Source of the DNA: Bacteroidota bacterium
Lineage (GTDB): Bacteria; Bacteroidota; Bacteroidia; AKYH767-A; OLB10
Length of the DNA stretch: 64,000 nt
Assembly (NCBI GenBank): GCA_016714535.1
Contig: JADKDR010000016.1
Location: forward strand, 67,919-131,918
Reading direction: 5' to 3'
In this document: positions 1 to 7,636 of the stretch, piece after piece
How the letters are laid out: each line of letters begins with the position of its first letter
Position numbering within the stretch: position 1 is the first letter of the stretch
Translations under genes and position numbers: made by a program
The notes under the pieces: model-generated
Databases searched by the model: none
The model's input: only the letters and a program-made list of their open reading frames with translations
What the model was told of the DNA's origin: nothing

Positions 1-615
1 TAGCAGGTGCCCGGGCTGCGCTTGCTCGCTTGCCGGCAACTTGCTTAGCAGTGTATTGTTGTCAATACTGCGCAACAAGCGGTGAGTATTATAGTCAGCC
101 TTGTGGCGAAACGTGCATGGCGCCAGCATTACACATAGATGCATATAGTCGGCAATGGGCGATAGGCGTAAGTTGCGCACATCATCCGGTGCTACTCCTA
201 TCCATATACGCTTACGCTTGTCGTTTAATAGTTGTGTACGATTTTTTTGCGGCCATTGTATAAACCACTTCCACGGTACCACACACCACGCACTTTTAAA
301 AACCGGTACTTTGTTGCCAAACCGTTTATCGTTGTGCAAATGATACGAGAGGTAATCATTCAACTCACGAAAGCCTTCGCTGTTTTGTGCCAGCCCCACA
401 AATTTTTGTTCTATGCCATTTCTGAAGTCTATGCCTGCCACCGGTTTTATTCCATAGCGACCAGCTAACCGGTGAAAATCAAGTATGCCCGATGTGCTGT
501 TAATATCGGTCAATGCCAGTTGCTTTATATTTCTGCTGTGCGCCTCTTGCAGCACCTCTTCGGGGCTCATACACCCGTACTTCCAGCTAAAGTAACTATG
601 ACAATTCAGATACAT
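1..615 (-). CDS. dnaE: DNA polymerase III alpha subunit (DnaE type), N-terminal part, cut by window edge
   Basis: This is the replicative polymerase catalytic subunit; only its N-terminal PHP domain lies in the window. The minus frame is open without a stop from 642 to base 1. The protein starts MYLNCHSYFSWKYG, followed by LALTDINSTSG, GIKPVAGIDFRNG, VGLAQNSEGFRELN and HRLLRSIDNNTLLSKLP, which are the conserved blocks of the Bacteroidota DnaE family. I chose the ATG at 615 because family members usually begin MYLNCH; an in-frame ATG at 642 would add nine residues. No Shine-Dalgarno sequence is obvious at either. The rest of the gene is outside the window, so it is unknown whether the copy is full length or the only dnaE. 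Family assignment is by recognition and is firm. Confidence 0.88.
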   Translation of the reverse strand, partial: MYLNCHSYFSWKYGCMSPEEVLQEAHSRNIKQLALTDINSTSGILDFHRLAGRYGIKPVAGIDFRNGIEQKFVGLAQNSEGFRELNDYLSYHLHNDKRFGNKVPVFKSAWCVVPWKWFIQWPQKNRTQLLNDKRKRIWIGVAPDDVRNLRLSPIADYMHLCVMLAPCTFRHKADYNTHRLLRSIDNNTLLSKLPASEQAQPGHLL

Positions 616-720
616 CGCAGTTGAAGGTTTTAATACAATCATTTTAATGATTGTATTGCAGCCAATTTGTTTTGCGTAATCTATAACCTTTTTTTAGAAT
701 ATCAAATGGAGGGAGACGAT

Positions 721-755
721 AGTTTGAAGTTGAAAGTTTGAAGTTTGAAGAGGGA
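721..755. repeat. TTTGAAG short tandem repeat, copy A
   Basis: About four imperfect copies of the heptamer AGTTTGA, followed by AGAGGGA. A near-identical stretch lies at 4828-4856, also in an intergenic spacer. A weaker echo of the sequence after it (GAGGGAGAGTTATCGTCTTT) occurs around 905-927. It carries no coding signal and looks like a dispersed intergenic repeat. Confidence 0.7.
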
Positions 756-829
756 GAGTTATCGTCTTTTCTGATGCTGATGAAAAGACCAGTAAAAGTC
801 GAATGACAGCAAAAAGCAAGCGACCGGCC

Positions 830-903
830 TTTCTGCTTAAGGTTGGTGTTTTCACCAACCTCAAATTTTCTGCTTCTGGTTGGTGTTTTCACCAACCTCA
901 AAT
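830..903. repeat. Two tandem 37-bp units, each with a perfect 8-bp hairpin
   Basis: Units 830-866 and 867-903 differ at only two positions. Each holds GGTTGGTGTTTTCACCAACC (841-860 and 878-897), an 8-bp perfect inverted repeat around TTTT. The same hairpin recurs inverted at 928-947 and in degraded form at 1064-1087 and 4754-4782. The spacer 643-1147 around them has no gene; it holds these repeats and the terminator at 984-1007. Confidence 0.85.
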
Positions 904-927
904 TGAAAGAGGATAGTTATTGTCTTT

Positions 928-947
928 GGTTGGTGAAAACACCAACC
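928..947. repeat. GGTTGGTG hairpin repeat, inverted copy
   Basis: GGTTGGTGAAAACACCAACC is the exact reverse complement of the hairpin at 841-860 and 878-897. Stem of 8 bp, loop AAAA. It is the third perfect copy within 107 bp. Confidence 0.85.
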
Positions 948-983
948 AAAGGCAAAAGTGCATTAAGTCTTTCACCTGTTTAA

Positions 984-1007
984 AAGCCCGCCTAAATTGG
1001 CGGGCTT
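984..1007 (-). terminator. Rho-independent terminator after the DUF2383 gene
   Basis: AAGCCCGCC (984-992) and GGCGGGCTT (999-1007) form a perfect 9-bp GC-rich stem with a six-base loop. On the minus strand the stem is followed by a short T run. It lies 141 bp downstream of the stop of the minus-strand gene at 1148-1603 and would separate that transcript from dnaE. Confidence 0.7.
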
Positions 1008-1063
1008 ACATCAAGGTATAGGATTGTACACTGTTTGCACCACGAACATTATTATTTCTGGTT

Positions 1064-1087
1064 GTGGCTGGTGTTTTAACCAACCAC
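1064..1087. repeat. GGTTGGTG hairpin repeat, degraded copy
   Basis: GTGGCTGGTGTTTTAACC followed by AACCAC is related to the perfect hairpins at 841-947 but has substitutions, partly compensated by an extended outer stem (GTGG/CCAC). It lies just downstream of the DUF2383 gene. Confidence 0.55.
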
Positions 1088-1147
1088 GAAAAATTGTTGT
1101 AATTTTTTTCTTGAATGATAGTTAGAATGCCGGAAGTGATTTTACGC

Positions 1148-1603
1148 TCAGCATTTTTCATATAGTGATTTGATGCTTTCATGTTCGGCCGACAGGCGTT
1201 TGTGATGTGAAACAAGGAGTTGCTTTTGTTCGTTTTCGGTTTCAGAAAAAATGGTGTCAAGTATTTTTTCGTAGGCTGCTGTGGTTAAGTCTTCTCCATA
1301 TTCGCATGCGCTGAGAATTGCTTTTCGGTCTTTGCTTTTAAGTGCCGCCTTGGCATCTGCCCAAATGCGAAAAAATTTTCCCGATGCCATGTTACCTTTT
1401 ACCACTGCTGCTTTCAGCTTATTAAGTTCTGCTATCAATTCAGTATGACAATTGCGGCTGGTAGTTGCAAACCTCGCAAACAAAATTTTTAAATCAGCCT
1501 CTTCGGTTGTTATCGTTGCTGATTCATATCCTTCGAAACGGTATTTGTTTAGTGAGAGGAGTGTGTTTAACGCTTCTGTCGAGTTATTTTTTTCCACTTT
1601 CAT
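1148..1603 (-). CDS. PA2169 family four-helix-bundle protein (DUF2383)
   Basis: A soluble 151-residue protein matching the DUF2383/PA2169 family of ferritin-like four-helix bundles, often linked to stress responses but without a defined reaction. Recognisable features are the N-terminal segment ending in GYESATITTEEADL, the central FARFATTSRNCHTELIAEL helix, and the C-terminal acidic helix pair with SACEYGEDLTTAAYEKIL. It has no signal peptide or membrane segment. Length fits the family. The start ATG at 1603 is the first in frame. It is downstream of the cupin and AraC genes on the same strand, with a 155-bp gap, so cotranscription is possible but not shown. A terminator follows at 984-1007. 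Confidence 0.8.
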   Translation of the reverse strand: MKVEKNNSTEALNTLLSLNKYRFEGYESATITTEEADLKILFARFATTSRNCHTELIAELNKLKAAVVKGNMASGKFFRIWADAKAALKSKDRKAILSACEYGEDLTTAAYEKILDTIFSETENEQKQLLVSHHKRLSAEHESIKSLYEKC

Positions 1604-1758
1604 GTTATTTTAAATTGAAGAACAAGCTTTTTTATGGTGCTTTTTGTTACCAAATGGAGACTTCTGGTACACGATTTTATAGAGGTTCATGTTTATAAGA
1701 TTTATTAGGTATTAATTTGCTGCAACCAAAAAGTCATGGAAACACGCACCAATTACAA

Positions 1759-2139
1759 CTAATCTTCATAACCACTTTTAATGATGGTAGAAATGATTTT
1801 AAAATTTTGCCTGGCATAAAATCGTTGTGTAGTATGTGCAGGTATAATAATGCCTGAGCCTACTTTAAGGTGATAGTCTTTGCTATCAATTTTTATATCG
1901 GCTTCACCATCTATTACTTGAACATAATTTTCGAACGGAATCTTTTTTTCAGAGATTTCTTCTCCTTCACTTATGGACATGGCAGTTACCGTACCCGTTG
2001 ATTTTTTAATTATTGTACGGCTCATTACCGCATTTGGAACATATTCTACTATTTCTACTATAATGTGTTCTCTTTGTTTTTCCAACTCTTTTGAATTGGT
2101 TTGTTGAGAATGTTCCGGATTGGCCTTTTTATCTTTCAT
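1759..2139 (-). CDS. Cupin-domain protein
   Basis: A small single-domain cupin of about 126 residues. The core runs from TGTVTAMSISEGEEISEKKIP through YVQVIDGEADIKID to LKVGSGIIIPAHTTQRFYA, the two conserved cupin blocks. The metal-binding histidines of motif 1 are not evident (EGEEISEKK replaces the usual G-X5-HXH), so it may be a sensor or binding protein rather than a metalloenzyme. I chose the ATG at 2139; the frame extends to a GTG at 2169, a weaker candidate. It sits 89 bp after an AraC-type regulator on the same strand, suggesting a small stress or ligand-response unit. Substrate unknown. Confidence 0.7.
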   Translation of the reverse strand: MKDKKANPEHSQQTNSKELEKQREHIIVEIVEYVPNAVMSRTIIKKSTGTVTAMSISEGEEISEKKIPFENYVQVIDGEADIKIDSKDYHLKVGSGIIIPAHTTQRFYARQNFKIISTIIKSGYED

Positions 2140-2228
2140 GTGATGAAATGATTTAGTCGAGTTAGGCACAAAGAAAACCCAGTACTCCCTATCGGTTGCT
2201 ATATTATTTTATCAAAAGATTGCAATAT

Positions 2229-2789
2229 TTACAGGTCTTCCAAGTTCTTTCTTCTTATACCTTTTATTCCCTTAAAAAAACTTGGGGTGAAGCCTGTGGT
2301 CTTCTTGAATTGATTAGACAAATGTGCTGCGCTGCTGTAGTTCAATTTATAGGCGATTTCTTTAATCGATAGCTGGTCATAAATAAGCAACTCTTTGGCA
2401 CGTTCAATTTTGTGGAGAATAATGTAATGTTCGATCGTGATTCCTTTGGTAAGTGAAAATATTACAGAAAGTGTATTGTAATCCACATGCAGCTTCTCAC
2501 TTAAATAGTCAGAAAATTTTACCCGTGGTGCCTCTTCTTCGTAATGAATCATTTCGACTATGATGTTTCTTATTTTTTCTATCAATATTGCTTTATTATC
2601 ATCCATGAGTTCTAAGCCTGATTTGCGTAAGGCTTTTTGGAGCAGATCATGCTTGCTGTGGGATAGTACTCCGTCTAACTCAATTTCTCCAAGTTCTATA
2701 TTCGAAAATTTAATTTTTAGTTTTTCCAACTCTGATTTAACCATCAGTTTGCAGCGTAAACTAACCATATGTTGAATATATATCTTCAT
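2229..2789 (-). CDS. AraC family transcriptional regulator
   Basis: A 186-residue regulator. The C-terminal half (about 85-180) is an AraC-type double helix-turn-helix domain, with EHYIILHKIERAKELL, LSIKEIAYKLNYSSAAHLSN and FKKTTGFTPSFF marking the two recognition helices. The N-terminal region, MKIYIQHMVSLRCKLMV onward, has the shape of a small HMA-like (beta-alpha-beta) domain, as in a widespread short AraC subgroup of Bacteroidota, but lacks a CxxC metal site. The ligand is not known. It is the first gene of the minus-strand group leading to the cupin and DUF2383 genes. Confidence 0.85.
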   Translation of the reverse strand: MKIYIQHMVSLRCKLMVKSELEKLKIKFSNIELGEIELDGVLSHSKHDLLQKALRKSGLELMDDNKAILIEKIRNIIVEMIHYEEEAPRVKFSDYLSEKLHVDYNTLSVIFSLTKGITIEHYIILHKIERAKELLIYDQLSIKEIAYKLNYSSAAHLSNQFKKTTGFTPSFFKGIKGIRRKNLEDL

Positions 2790-3429
2790 GCTATAAGAGG
2801 ACTAAAACAAAACATGTAACTTTTATTAATTGATGTTTTATTACAAATGTATAATAATAGTTTGCGATATGCAAGGCGGTTTTACCAGAGCAGCTGAGAA
2901 TACAGCATAGCAGTAACACAGTTATGCAATTTAATTGTAGTATCTAATCTGAATAATCAAAAGGTTGATTAGTGATAAATCAATCTTGAAAACACCGTGC
3001 TTGATAATTGCGTCACTATGGTTTCTACTTTAAAGCATCAAATAATTATATAATAATTAGAGGATAAAGTGCAATAAAAAAGAATTTTCCTTTGCTATCT
3101 TTGCAAAGTAATTGGTTTATGAAATGGTCAGGTTCCTCTGCATTTAAGGGGTGGTTATGAGTTGCAAATTTTGTAAATTGCATAAAATTGGTGGGAGTGA
3201 CAAACCGCTTATTAAAAGCAATTATTAAAATATGAAGAGCAGAGTGGAGTAGTTTTGAAGTAGTTTTGAAATCATATCTTCAATAAGTTAATGGAATGTA
3301 TCTCTCGATTAGAAAGGATGGAAGATTTGGATATTGGTAACTGTGAATAATATATGTTGATAATAATGCCAACTATTAGAGAAACCATAACAATGTTATT
3401 CTATTCTTTATAAAACAAACAAGCCGGGC
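2790..3429. other. 640-bp intergenic spacer between divergent genes
   Basis: It separates the minus-strand AraC gene from the plus-strand hydroxylase gene and presumably holds both promoters. One clear match to a Bacteroidota -7 box is TATCTTTG at about 3098-3105, but it is over 300 bp from the next annotated start, and the only ORF close behind it encodes 13 residues. No RNA gene, terminator or repeat was recognised. Confidence 0.5.
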
Positions 3430-4635
3430 ATGCTGAACACCTTCGCTTTTTTTATACCGATATTTTTGTTGCTAGTGGCAATTGAAGCCGTTATCAGTTT
3501 TGCCCGTAAGGATGGAAAATATTCGGTAGGTAATACAGCTATTAATTTTACCATTGGTGCAATAGATCAGATTGGCTCGCTTTTTTATTTTGCTGTGTTT
3601 TTTTTCGTATTACAATACATGTACGATCATTTTAAATTAGTGGACATGCCATTAGATTGGCGGCAGTGGGTGTTGGCCTATCTTGCGGTTGACTTATTAT
3701 CTTATTGGTATCATCGCTTATCTCATCGTGTTAGTATATTGTGGGCAGGACATATTACACATCATTCGTCTGAACTATTTAATCTCTCCAATGGATTTCG
3801 TACTTCCCTATTTCAGGGAATCAATAGAATTGTTTTTTGGGCATGCTTACCAATGCTTGGGTTTTCGCCTTATGTGCTCATTATCATTTTTAAAATTTCC
3901 GGCTTGTATGATTTTTTTATGCATACCGAGTATGTTCCAAGATTGCCGCTTTTAGAAAAAATCTTTATTACACCTTCATTGCATCGTGTTCACCATGGAA
4001 AAAATAAAATCTATATTGATAAAAATTATGGATCTACGTTTTCTATTTGGGATCGTTTATTCGGAACCTACCAGGCTGAAACCGAAAAAGTAGTTTATGG
4101 AATTACAAGCCCTGCAATAGGCGTTAATCCGATCGAAGCTATCAATCATTACTACATCTTATTGTGGCGCAACATAACACATGTTTCCCAATGGTATAAA
4201 AAGGTAATGGTATTGTTTTCTCCTCCCGAGTTGCTTGTGCAGCCCGTTGCAGTTGAACGTAAATCAGAACCGGAAAAATCCTTACATGAAAATAAGTCAC
4301 TAAGAACATATGCGTATTGGCAAATGATGTTTTGCATTACCGGCTTTATCTGTTTACTCGCTTACATTGACTACTTAAGTCATTTTGAGTTAGTATTATC
4401 TTTTGCTGTTGTAGTAGTTTCCATGATTTATAGTACACTTATATTTAATAATCAGGTTTACGCTCAATTTCCTATACGATTTTTTGTTTGGCAAGTTATT
4501 GCAGCCACGCTTATGTTTATTTTTATCGAACAGTTTCATCAAATCACTTTTCTGTTAGTTTTTGCTTTTGTTTCTTTTTCATTAGTTTGGTTGAGCTTTA
4601 GTGATAGTGCTAAAAACCTAAGAAACATAACGTAA
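3430..4635 (+). CDS. Sterol desaturase / fatty acid hydroxylase family membrane protein
   Basis: An integral membrane di-iron oxygenase of the fatty acid hydroxylase superfamily, 401 residues. The histidine clusters that bind the two irons are present: HRLSH (H95, H99), HITHH (H108, H111, H112), H165 and HRVHH (185-189), with KNYG and FSIWDRLFGTY after the last cluster as is usual. Hydrophobic segments lie around 5-25, 45-65, 78-95 and 130-165. The extra C-terminal part (about 290-395) adds several more membrane segments, as in alkylglycerol monooxygenase-like members. The lipid substrate cannot be told from sequence. The gene stands alone, and the first ATG of the frame is used. Confidence 0.85.
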   Translation: MLNTFAFFIPIFLLLVAIEAVISFARKDGKYSVGNTAINFTIGAIDQIGSLFYFAVFFFVLQYMYDHFKLVDMPLDWRQWVLAYLAVDLLSYWYHRLSHRVSILWAGHITHHSSELFNLSNGFRTSLFQGINRIVFWACLPMLGFSPYVLIIIFKISGLYDFFMHTEYVPRLPLLEKIFITPSLHRVHHGKNKIYIDKNYGSTFSIWDRLFGTYQAETEKVVYGITSPAIGVNPIEAINHYYILLWRNITHVSQWYKKVMVLFSPPELLVQPVAVERKSEPEKSLHENKSLRTYAYWQMMFCITGFICLLAYIDYLSHFELVLSFAVVVVSMIYSTLIFNNQVYAQFPIRFFVWQVIAATLMFIFIEQFHQITFLLVFAFVSFSLVWLSFSDSAKNLRNIT

Positions 4636-4753
4636 CGAGTGATGCATAACATAATGACTTAGTACATAGAAGTGTTTCGAGAGTTAGCTTTAACACCATT
4701 TATGATTGTAACAATTTTATCTATCTACCGGCAATTTTATTTTTTCTGTTTGT

Positions 4754-4782
4754 GGTTGGTGTTTTCACAAGGTGTGTCAACC
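4754..4782. repeat. GGTTGGTG hairpin repeat, interrupted copy
   Basis: GGTTGGTGTTTTCAC is followed by an altered right arm, AAGGTGTGTCAACC. It matches the left arm and loop of the hairpins at 841-947. It lies in the 291-bp spacer after the hydroxylase gene, which otherwise holds only the TTTGAAG repeat. Confidence 0.6.
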
Positions 4783-4827
4783 TAAAGTAAAAAATGTAAC
4801 TAAAGGTGTTTTTAATTTGAAGATAAT

Positions 4828-4856
4828 AGTTTGAAGTTTGAAAGTTTGAAGAGGGA
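4828..4856. repeat. TTTGAAG short tandem repeat, copy B
   Basis: Three to four AGTTTGA heptamers followed by AGAGGGA, nearly the same as 721-755. The sequence after both copies is also partly alike (ACCAGTAAAAG near 789, ACCAATAAAAG near 4908), suggesting that a longer degenerate element of roughly 100 bp was duplicated. Confidence 0.65.
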
Positions 4857-4926
4857 TGTTGGTGGGTTATTTTCTAGGATGGTTTCATTTCTATTGCAAA
4901 TGAAATCACCAATAAAAGCTAAACGA

Positions 4927-5151
4927 TTATAAATCCCAAACCCCTCTGCGAGGGCGGTTTACTAGCTTGCGTAAATCAAGCCAAAAGGCTAATACCATAT
5001 ATACAATTAGCGGACTGCCAATAGTGAGAAATGAAACGTAAACAAAGAACATCCTGATACGGGCGCTTTGAATATGCAAACGCTCACCAAGCCATTCGCA
5101 AACGCCAAAAGCATTTCGTTCGAAAAATGTTTTAATAAAGTCTATCAGCAT
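4927..5151 (-). CDS. PspC domain protein
   Basis: A 74-residue membrane protein with a PspC domain: FERNAFGVCEWLGERLHIQSARIRM is the conserved N-terminal block and FVYVSFLTIGSPLIVYMVLAFWL the hydrophobic helix pair. In proteobacteria PspC takes part in envelope stress sensing; short stand-alone PspC proteins in Bacteroidota have no assigned partner. I chose the ATG at 5151, which makes the family-typical start MLIDFIKTFF; the frame runs to 5187 but that would overlap the upstream gene. It starts 2 bp after the stop of the DUF2851 gene, so the two are surely cotranscribed. Confidence 0.85.
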   Translation of the reverse strand: MLIDFIKTFFERNAFGVCEWLGERLHIQSARIRMFFVYVSFLTIGSPLIVYMVLAFWLDLRKLVNRPRRGVWDL

Positions 5152-5153
5152 TT

Positions 5154-6412
5154 TTATTGTTTTATTAATTGAAGGCCTATGGCACATTGCAGACAGTGTT
5201 TATAAATGCAATGCGTATTATGCAATTGAATCAACGCCTGACTTGTATATGCACTTGGCTTTTCCAATTTCAAAGATAGAAATTTTTTAGTAATCCGGTT
5301 ATTTTCCATATCAATTTGTTCAAGAATACCGGTAGCCCTGCTTACCAGATGAAAATTCTGCATACGCTTACCATACGAAAACAACATGGGTACTACTACA
5401 TTTATAAGTAAAATATCCACCGCATTTTTCCAATATGCTTGGGCAGCAATTTTGAGTCAACCGCAAAGTGATAGTGTGTGTCCCAATAGCCAGATGCGTT
5501 TATATCAAACAAGCTACATAATGATTTGTAATTTTTTGCTTCAAGCACTTTGCTCCATAGCCCCGAACTTTTATGCACCAACATTGCAAATTGCGCTAAA
5601 CGCACTGTTGGAAAATTAGCAGGCCGCATGCGTGCAAATTTCCATAAACTGCCATTAACAGGTGTAAGCTTAAATTTGGCTTGTAAAAAATTATACTCTC
5701 TCACCAATGACTTTTCATAAGCATCGTTGCTAGCCGTATCAAGCAATCCTGCTTGCCCAAGAAGCAGGGCTTCTAGTTGCAACAAGTTGTCTTTTTGCTT
5801 GGCAAGCAGTTCAACCGGAGTTTGTCTTGCCAGTAATTCAAATGGCAACGCGTTTGTTTTAAATCCAAAGCAGCGGGCAAGCGTAATGTAAAATGTTTGC
5901 TCCCAGTGATTGTTGGTTTGAGTTAACAGTTCTTCTATATGTTGCGTTTTTTCTTCGAGGCGCGAGGTTAGCATGCGGTCGAGCCAGGTGGTAACCGTAA
6001 TGGGCTTTACCAAATGCAGTTGCTTTTCGCACGGCAGTCCTGATTTGGTGTTCATCATTTGCTCGTATGTAGCCAGCAACGTTGGCTTTATACATTTGTT
6101 TAATTCCAACACCGGAATCTGATTTTGCAACTTGGTATCATTTTCAAAAACTACATGCAAAATCACATTGGTATAGGCGGCATCAAATTGATGCCGGTGC
6201 CTGTTCCAGTCGCTGGTGCGCAAATGTATTTCTACATTTCCTGCCCAAAGCGTATCGCCAATTTTAATTTGTGCATTGGCAAAGTCGGGCCCCGAATCGG
6301 AATTGTGTATCCCGTAAGATTTCACTTCTACCGGCAATCCATCGGTTGTAGCCAATTGGTTTGCATCAAACAATTTATACTTCCATACATAATGTAAAAA
6401 GTCTTCAGTCAT
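5154..6412 (-). CDS. DUF2851 family protein, interrupted by a one-base frameshift
   Basis: A conserved cytoplasmic protein of unknown function found across Bacteroidota. The first frame (6412 to about 5430) begins MTEDFLHYVWKYKLFD and has family blocks SYGIHNSDSGPDFANAQIKI, AGNVEIHLRTSDWNRHRH and GSLWKFARMRPANFPTVRLAQ. It then runs LLPKHIGK into a false tail and stop at 5402. In another frame the expected continuation AVDILLINVVVPMLFSYGKR, then SQALIQLHNTHC and a C-x4-C-like end, goes to the stop at 5154. One more A in the A5 run (T5 on the plus strand, 5425-5429) joins the frames into 420 codons, the usual family length. A real pseudogene is possible, but sequencing error is more likely. Confidence 0.85.
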
Positions 6413-6520
6413 ATTGGATAGCGCTTTGCTAAAGTCAAAATTACGATGAAAAAAGTAACTGTAGTGGAAAAGGCAATATTTTTTTCAAAAAAGTCTTGCA
6501 CAGTAAAAAAAATATCAACT

Positions 6521-6544
6521 ACTTTGCATCACAAAGTACTTTTG
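6521..6544 (+). promoter_or_regulatory. Palindromic operator, copy 1, before the 6547 gene
   Basis: ACTTTG (6521-6526), five bases, CAAAGT (6532-6537), then ACTTTTG. The same arrangement with the same 5-bp spacing recurs at 7598-7619, and nowhere else was noticed. The element ends two bases before the ATG at 6547, so a bound regulator would block transcription or initiation. The best candidate ligand is the winged-helix protein encoded at 7239-7526 between the two sites. Confidence 0.6.
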
Positions 6545-6546
6545 AT

Positions 6547-7200
6547 ATGAATCAATCCGAAGAACATCTAAAACAATTGACCGAAATACGCACGATGATG
6601 GAACGCTCATCACGGTTTATTTCGCTTAGTGGGCTATCCGGAATTTTTGCCGGATTATTTGCACTGATAGGGGCCGCAGCAGCCATTGTATGTCTTAACA
6701 TCCGGTTTCCTTATGGCGAATTTTTAATTAATGATAGCAATTCGTTAAGCCGCAAAGAAGTGATGTATTTCTTTTTTGCCGATGCATCCACGGTCTTGCT
6801 CGCATCATTTGTGGTAAGCATCTGGCTTACCTTTAACAGAGCACGACAGGCGGGCCTACCTGTATTTAATAGTGCTGCACGCAGATTGTTCATCAACATG
6901 TTTGTGCCCCTTGTAAGCGGTGGTATTTTTTGCCTCATAGCTTATTTTAAGTATGGTTATGTTGGTTTTATTGCCCCGTTAATGTTATTAATTTATGGGC
7001 TATCATTGTTAAATGCCAGCAAGTACACCTTGGATGATGTACGTTATTTGGCTTACGCAGAAATTGTGTTGGGCCTGCTTGCATTTTACTATATCGGATA
7101 TGGCCTTATATTCTGGAGCATAGGTTTTGGCATTATGCATATTATATATGGAGTATGGATGTGGAATAAGTATGAAAGAAAAGCACCTTCAATCGATTAA
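6547..7200 (+). CDS. Conserved multi-pass membrane protein, function unknown
   Basis: A 217-residue integral membrane protein with about six hydrophobic segments (around residues 26-50, 78-100, 115-135, 138-155, 170-190 and 190-210 of this start). It begins MNQSEEHLKQLTEIRTMMERSSRF, a short amphipathic N-terminus typical of Bacteroidota proteins encoded next to small winged-helix regulators. I chose the ATG at 6547; the frame extends to 6496 but that part overlaps the operator-like palindrome and lacks family character. It is followed 38 bp later by the regulator gene. The pair plus the downstream DUF4173 protein suggest a self-regulated membrane module. No enzymatic motif is visible. Confidence 0.75.
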   Translation: MNQSEEHLKQLTEIRTMMERSSRFISLSGLSGIFAGLFALIGAAAAIVCLNIRFPYGEFLINDSNSLSRKEVMYFFFADASTVLLASFVVSIWLTFNRARQAGLPVFNSAARRLFINMFVPLVSGGIFCLIAYFKYGYVGFIAPLMLLIYGLSLLNASKYTLDDVRYLAYAEIVLGLLAFYYIGYGLIFWSIGFGIMHIIYGVWMWNKYERKAPSID

Positions 7201-7238
7201 ATTAAAACGAACATTGCTGCAATAAGTAACCAAAGCCG

Positions 7239-7526
7239 GTGATAGAAAATTTAAATAAAGCATTTGAAAGTCGTGTGAGGCTGGGTATCATGAGTACATT
7301 GATGGTAAACGATGCTGTAGATTTTAGCACCTTGAAAGAATTACTTGACATAACCGATGGTAACCTGGCAAGCCATGCAACAGCGCTCGAAGGGCAGGGT
7401 TATATCGTAATAAGCAAACAGTTTGTTGGCAAAAAACCAAACACTACCTATAAGGCAACAAGAGATGGGAAGAAGGCATTTACTAAGCATCTTGATGCAT
7501 TAGAAGCGTTGCTGCGAAACAGATAG
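7239..7526 (+). CDS. Winged-helix DNA-binding transcriptional regulator
   Basis: A 95-residue single-domain regulator of the winged helix type found in ArsR/MarR-like small regulators. FESRVRLGIMSTLMVNDAVDFSTLKELLDITDGNLASHATALEGQGYI contains helices 1-4 with the recognition helix around GNLASHATALE, and YIVISKQFVGKKPNTTYKATRDGKKAF forms the wing. It has no sensor domain or cysteine pair, so the signal may be protein-borne. The start is GTG at 7239. It lies between two matching palindromes (6521-6544 and 7598-7619), each just upstream of a membrane-protein gene, implying autoregulation of the module. That is inference. Confidence 0.85.
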   Translation: MIENLNKAFESRVRLGIMSTLMVNDAVDFSTLKELLDITDGNLASHATALEGQGYIVISKQFVGKKPNTTYKATRDGKKAFTKHLDALEALLRNR

Positions 7527-7597
7527 GCAATAAGAAAAAAATAACAACGGATGAATGCAATAGTTTTAAATGCACATCCGTTAAAAAATGTAAAACC

Positions 7598-7619
7598 ACT
7601 TTGAAATACAAAGTACTTT
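7598..7619 (+). promoter_or_regulatory. Palindromic operator, copy 2, before the 7637 gene
   Basis: ACTTTG (7598-7603), AAATA, CAAAGT (7609-7614), ACTTT. It matches the site at 6521-6544 in both half-sites, spacing and the trailing third half-site. It lies 17 bp before the ATG at 7637, in the 110-bp gap after the regulator gene. Confidence 0.6.
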
Positions 7620-7636
7620 ATAAAACGAATCAAATT

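Noticed and set aside
830..903. Possible CRISPR array from repeated 27-37 bp units
   Set aside because: Only two tandem units with about 10-bp spacing, no variable spacers, no cas genes; the units are self-complementary hairpins.
3120..3161. Short 13-codon ORF behind a TATCTTTG box in the 2790-3429 spacer
   Set aside because: No similarity or secretion signal, and no ribosome binding site; too short to support a gene.
5154..5420. Separate 88-residue gene after DUF2851
   Set aside because: Its protein is the missing C-terminus of DUF2851 in another frame, joined by one base at 5425-5429.
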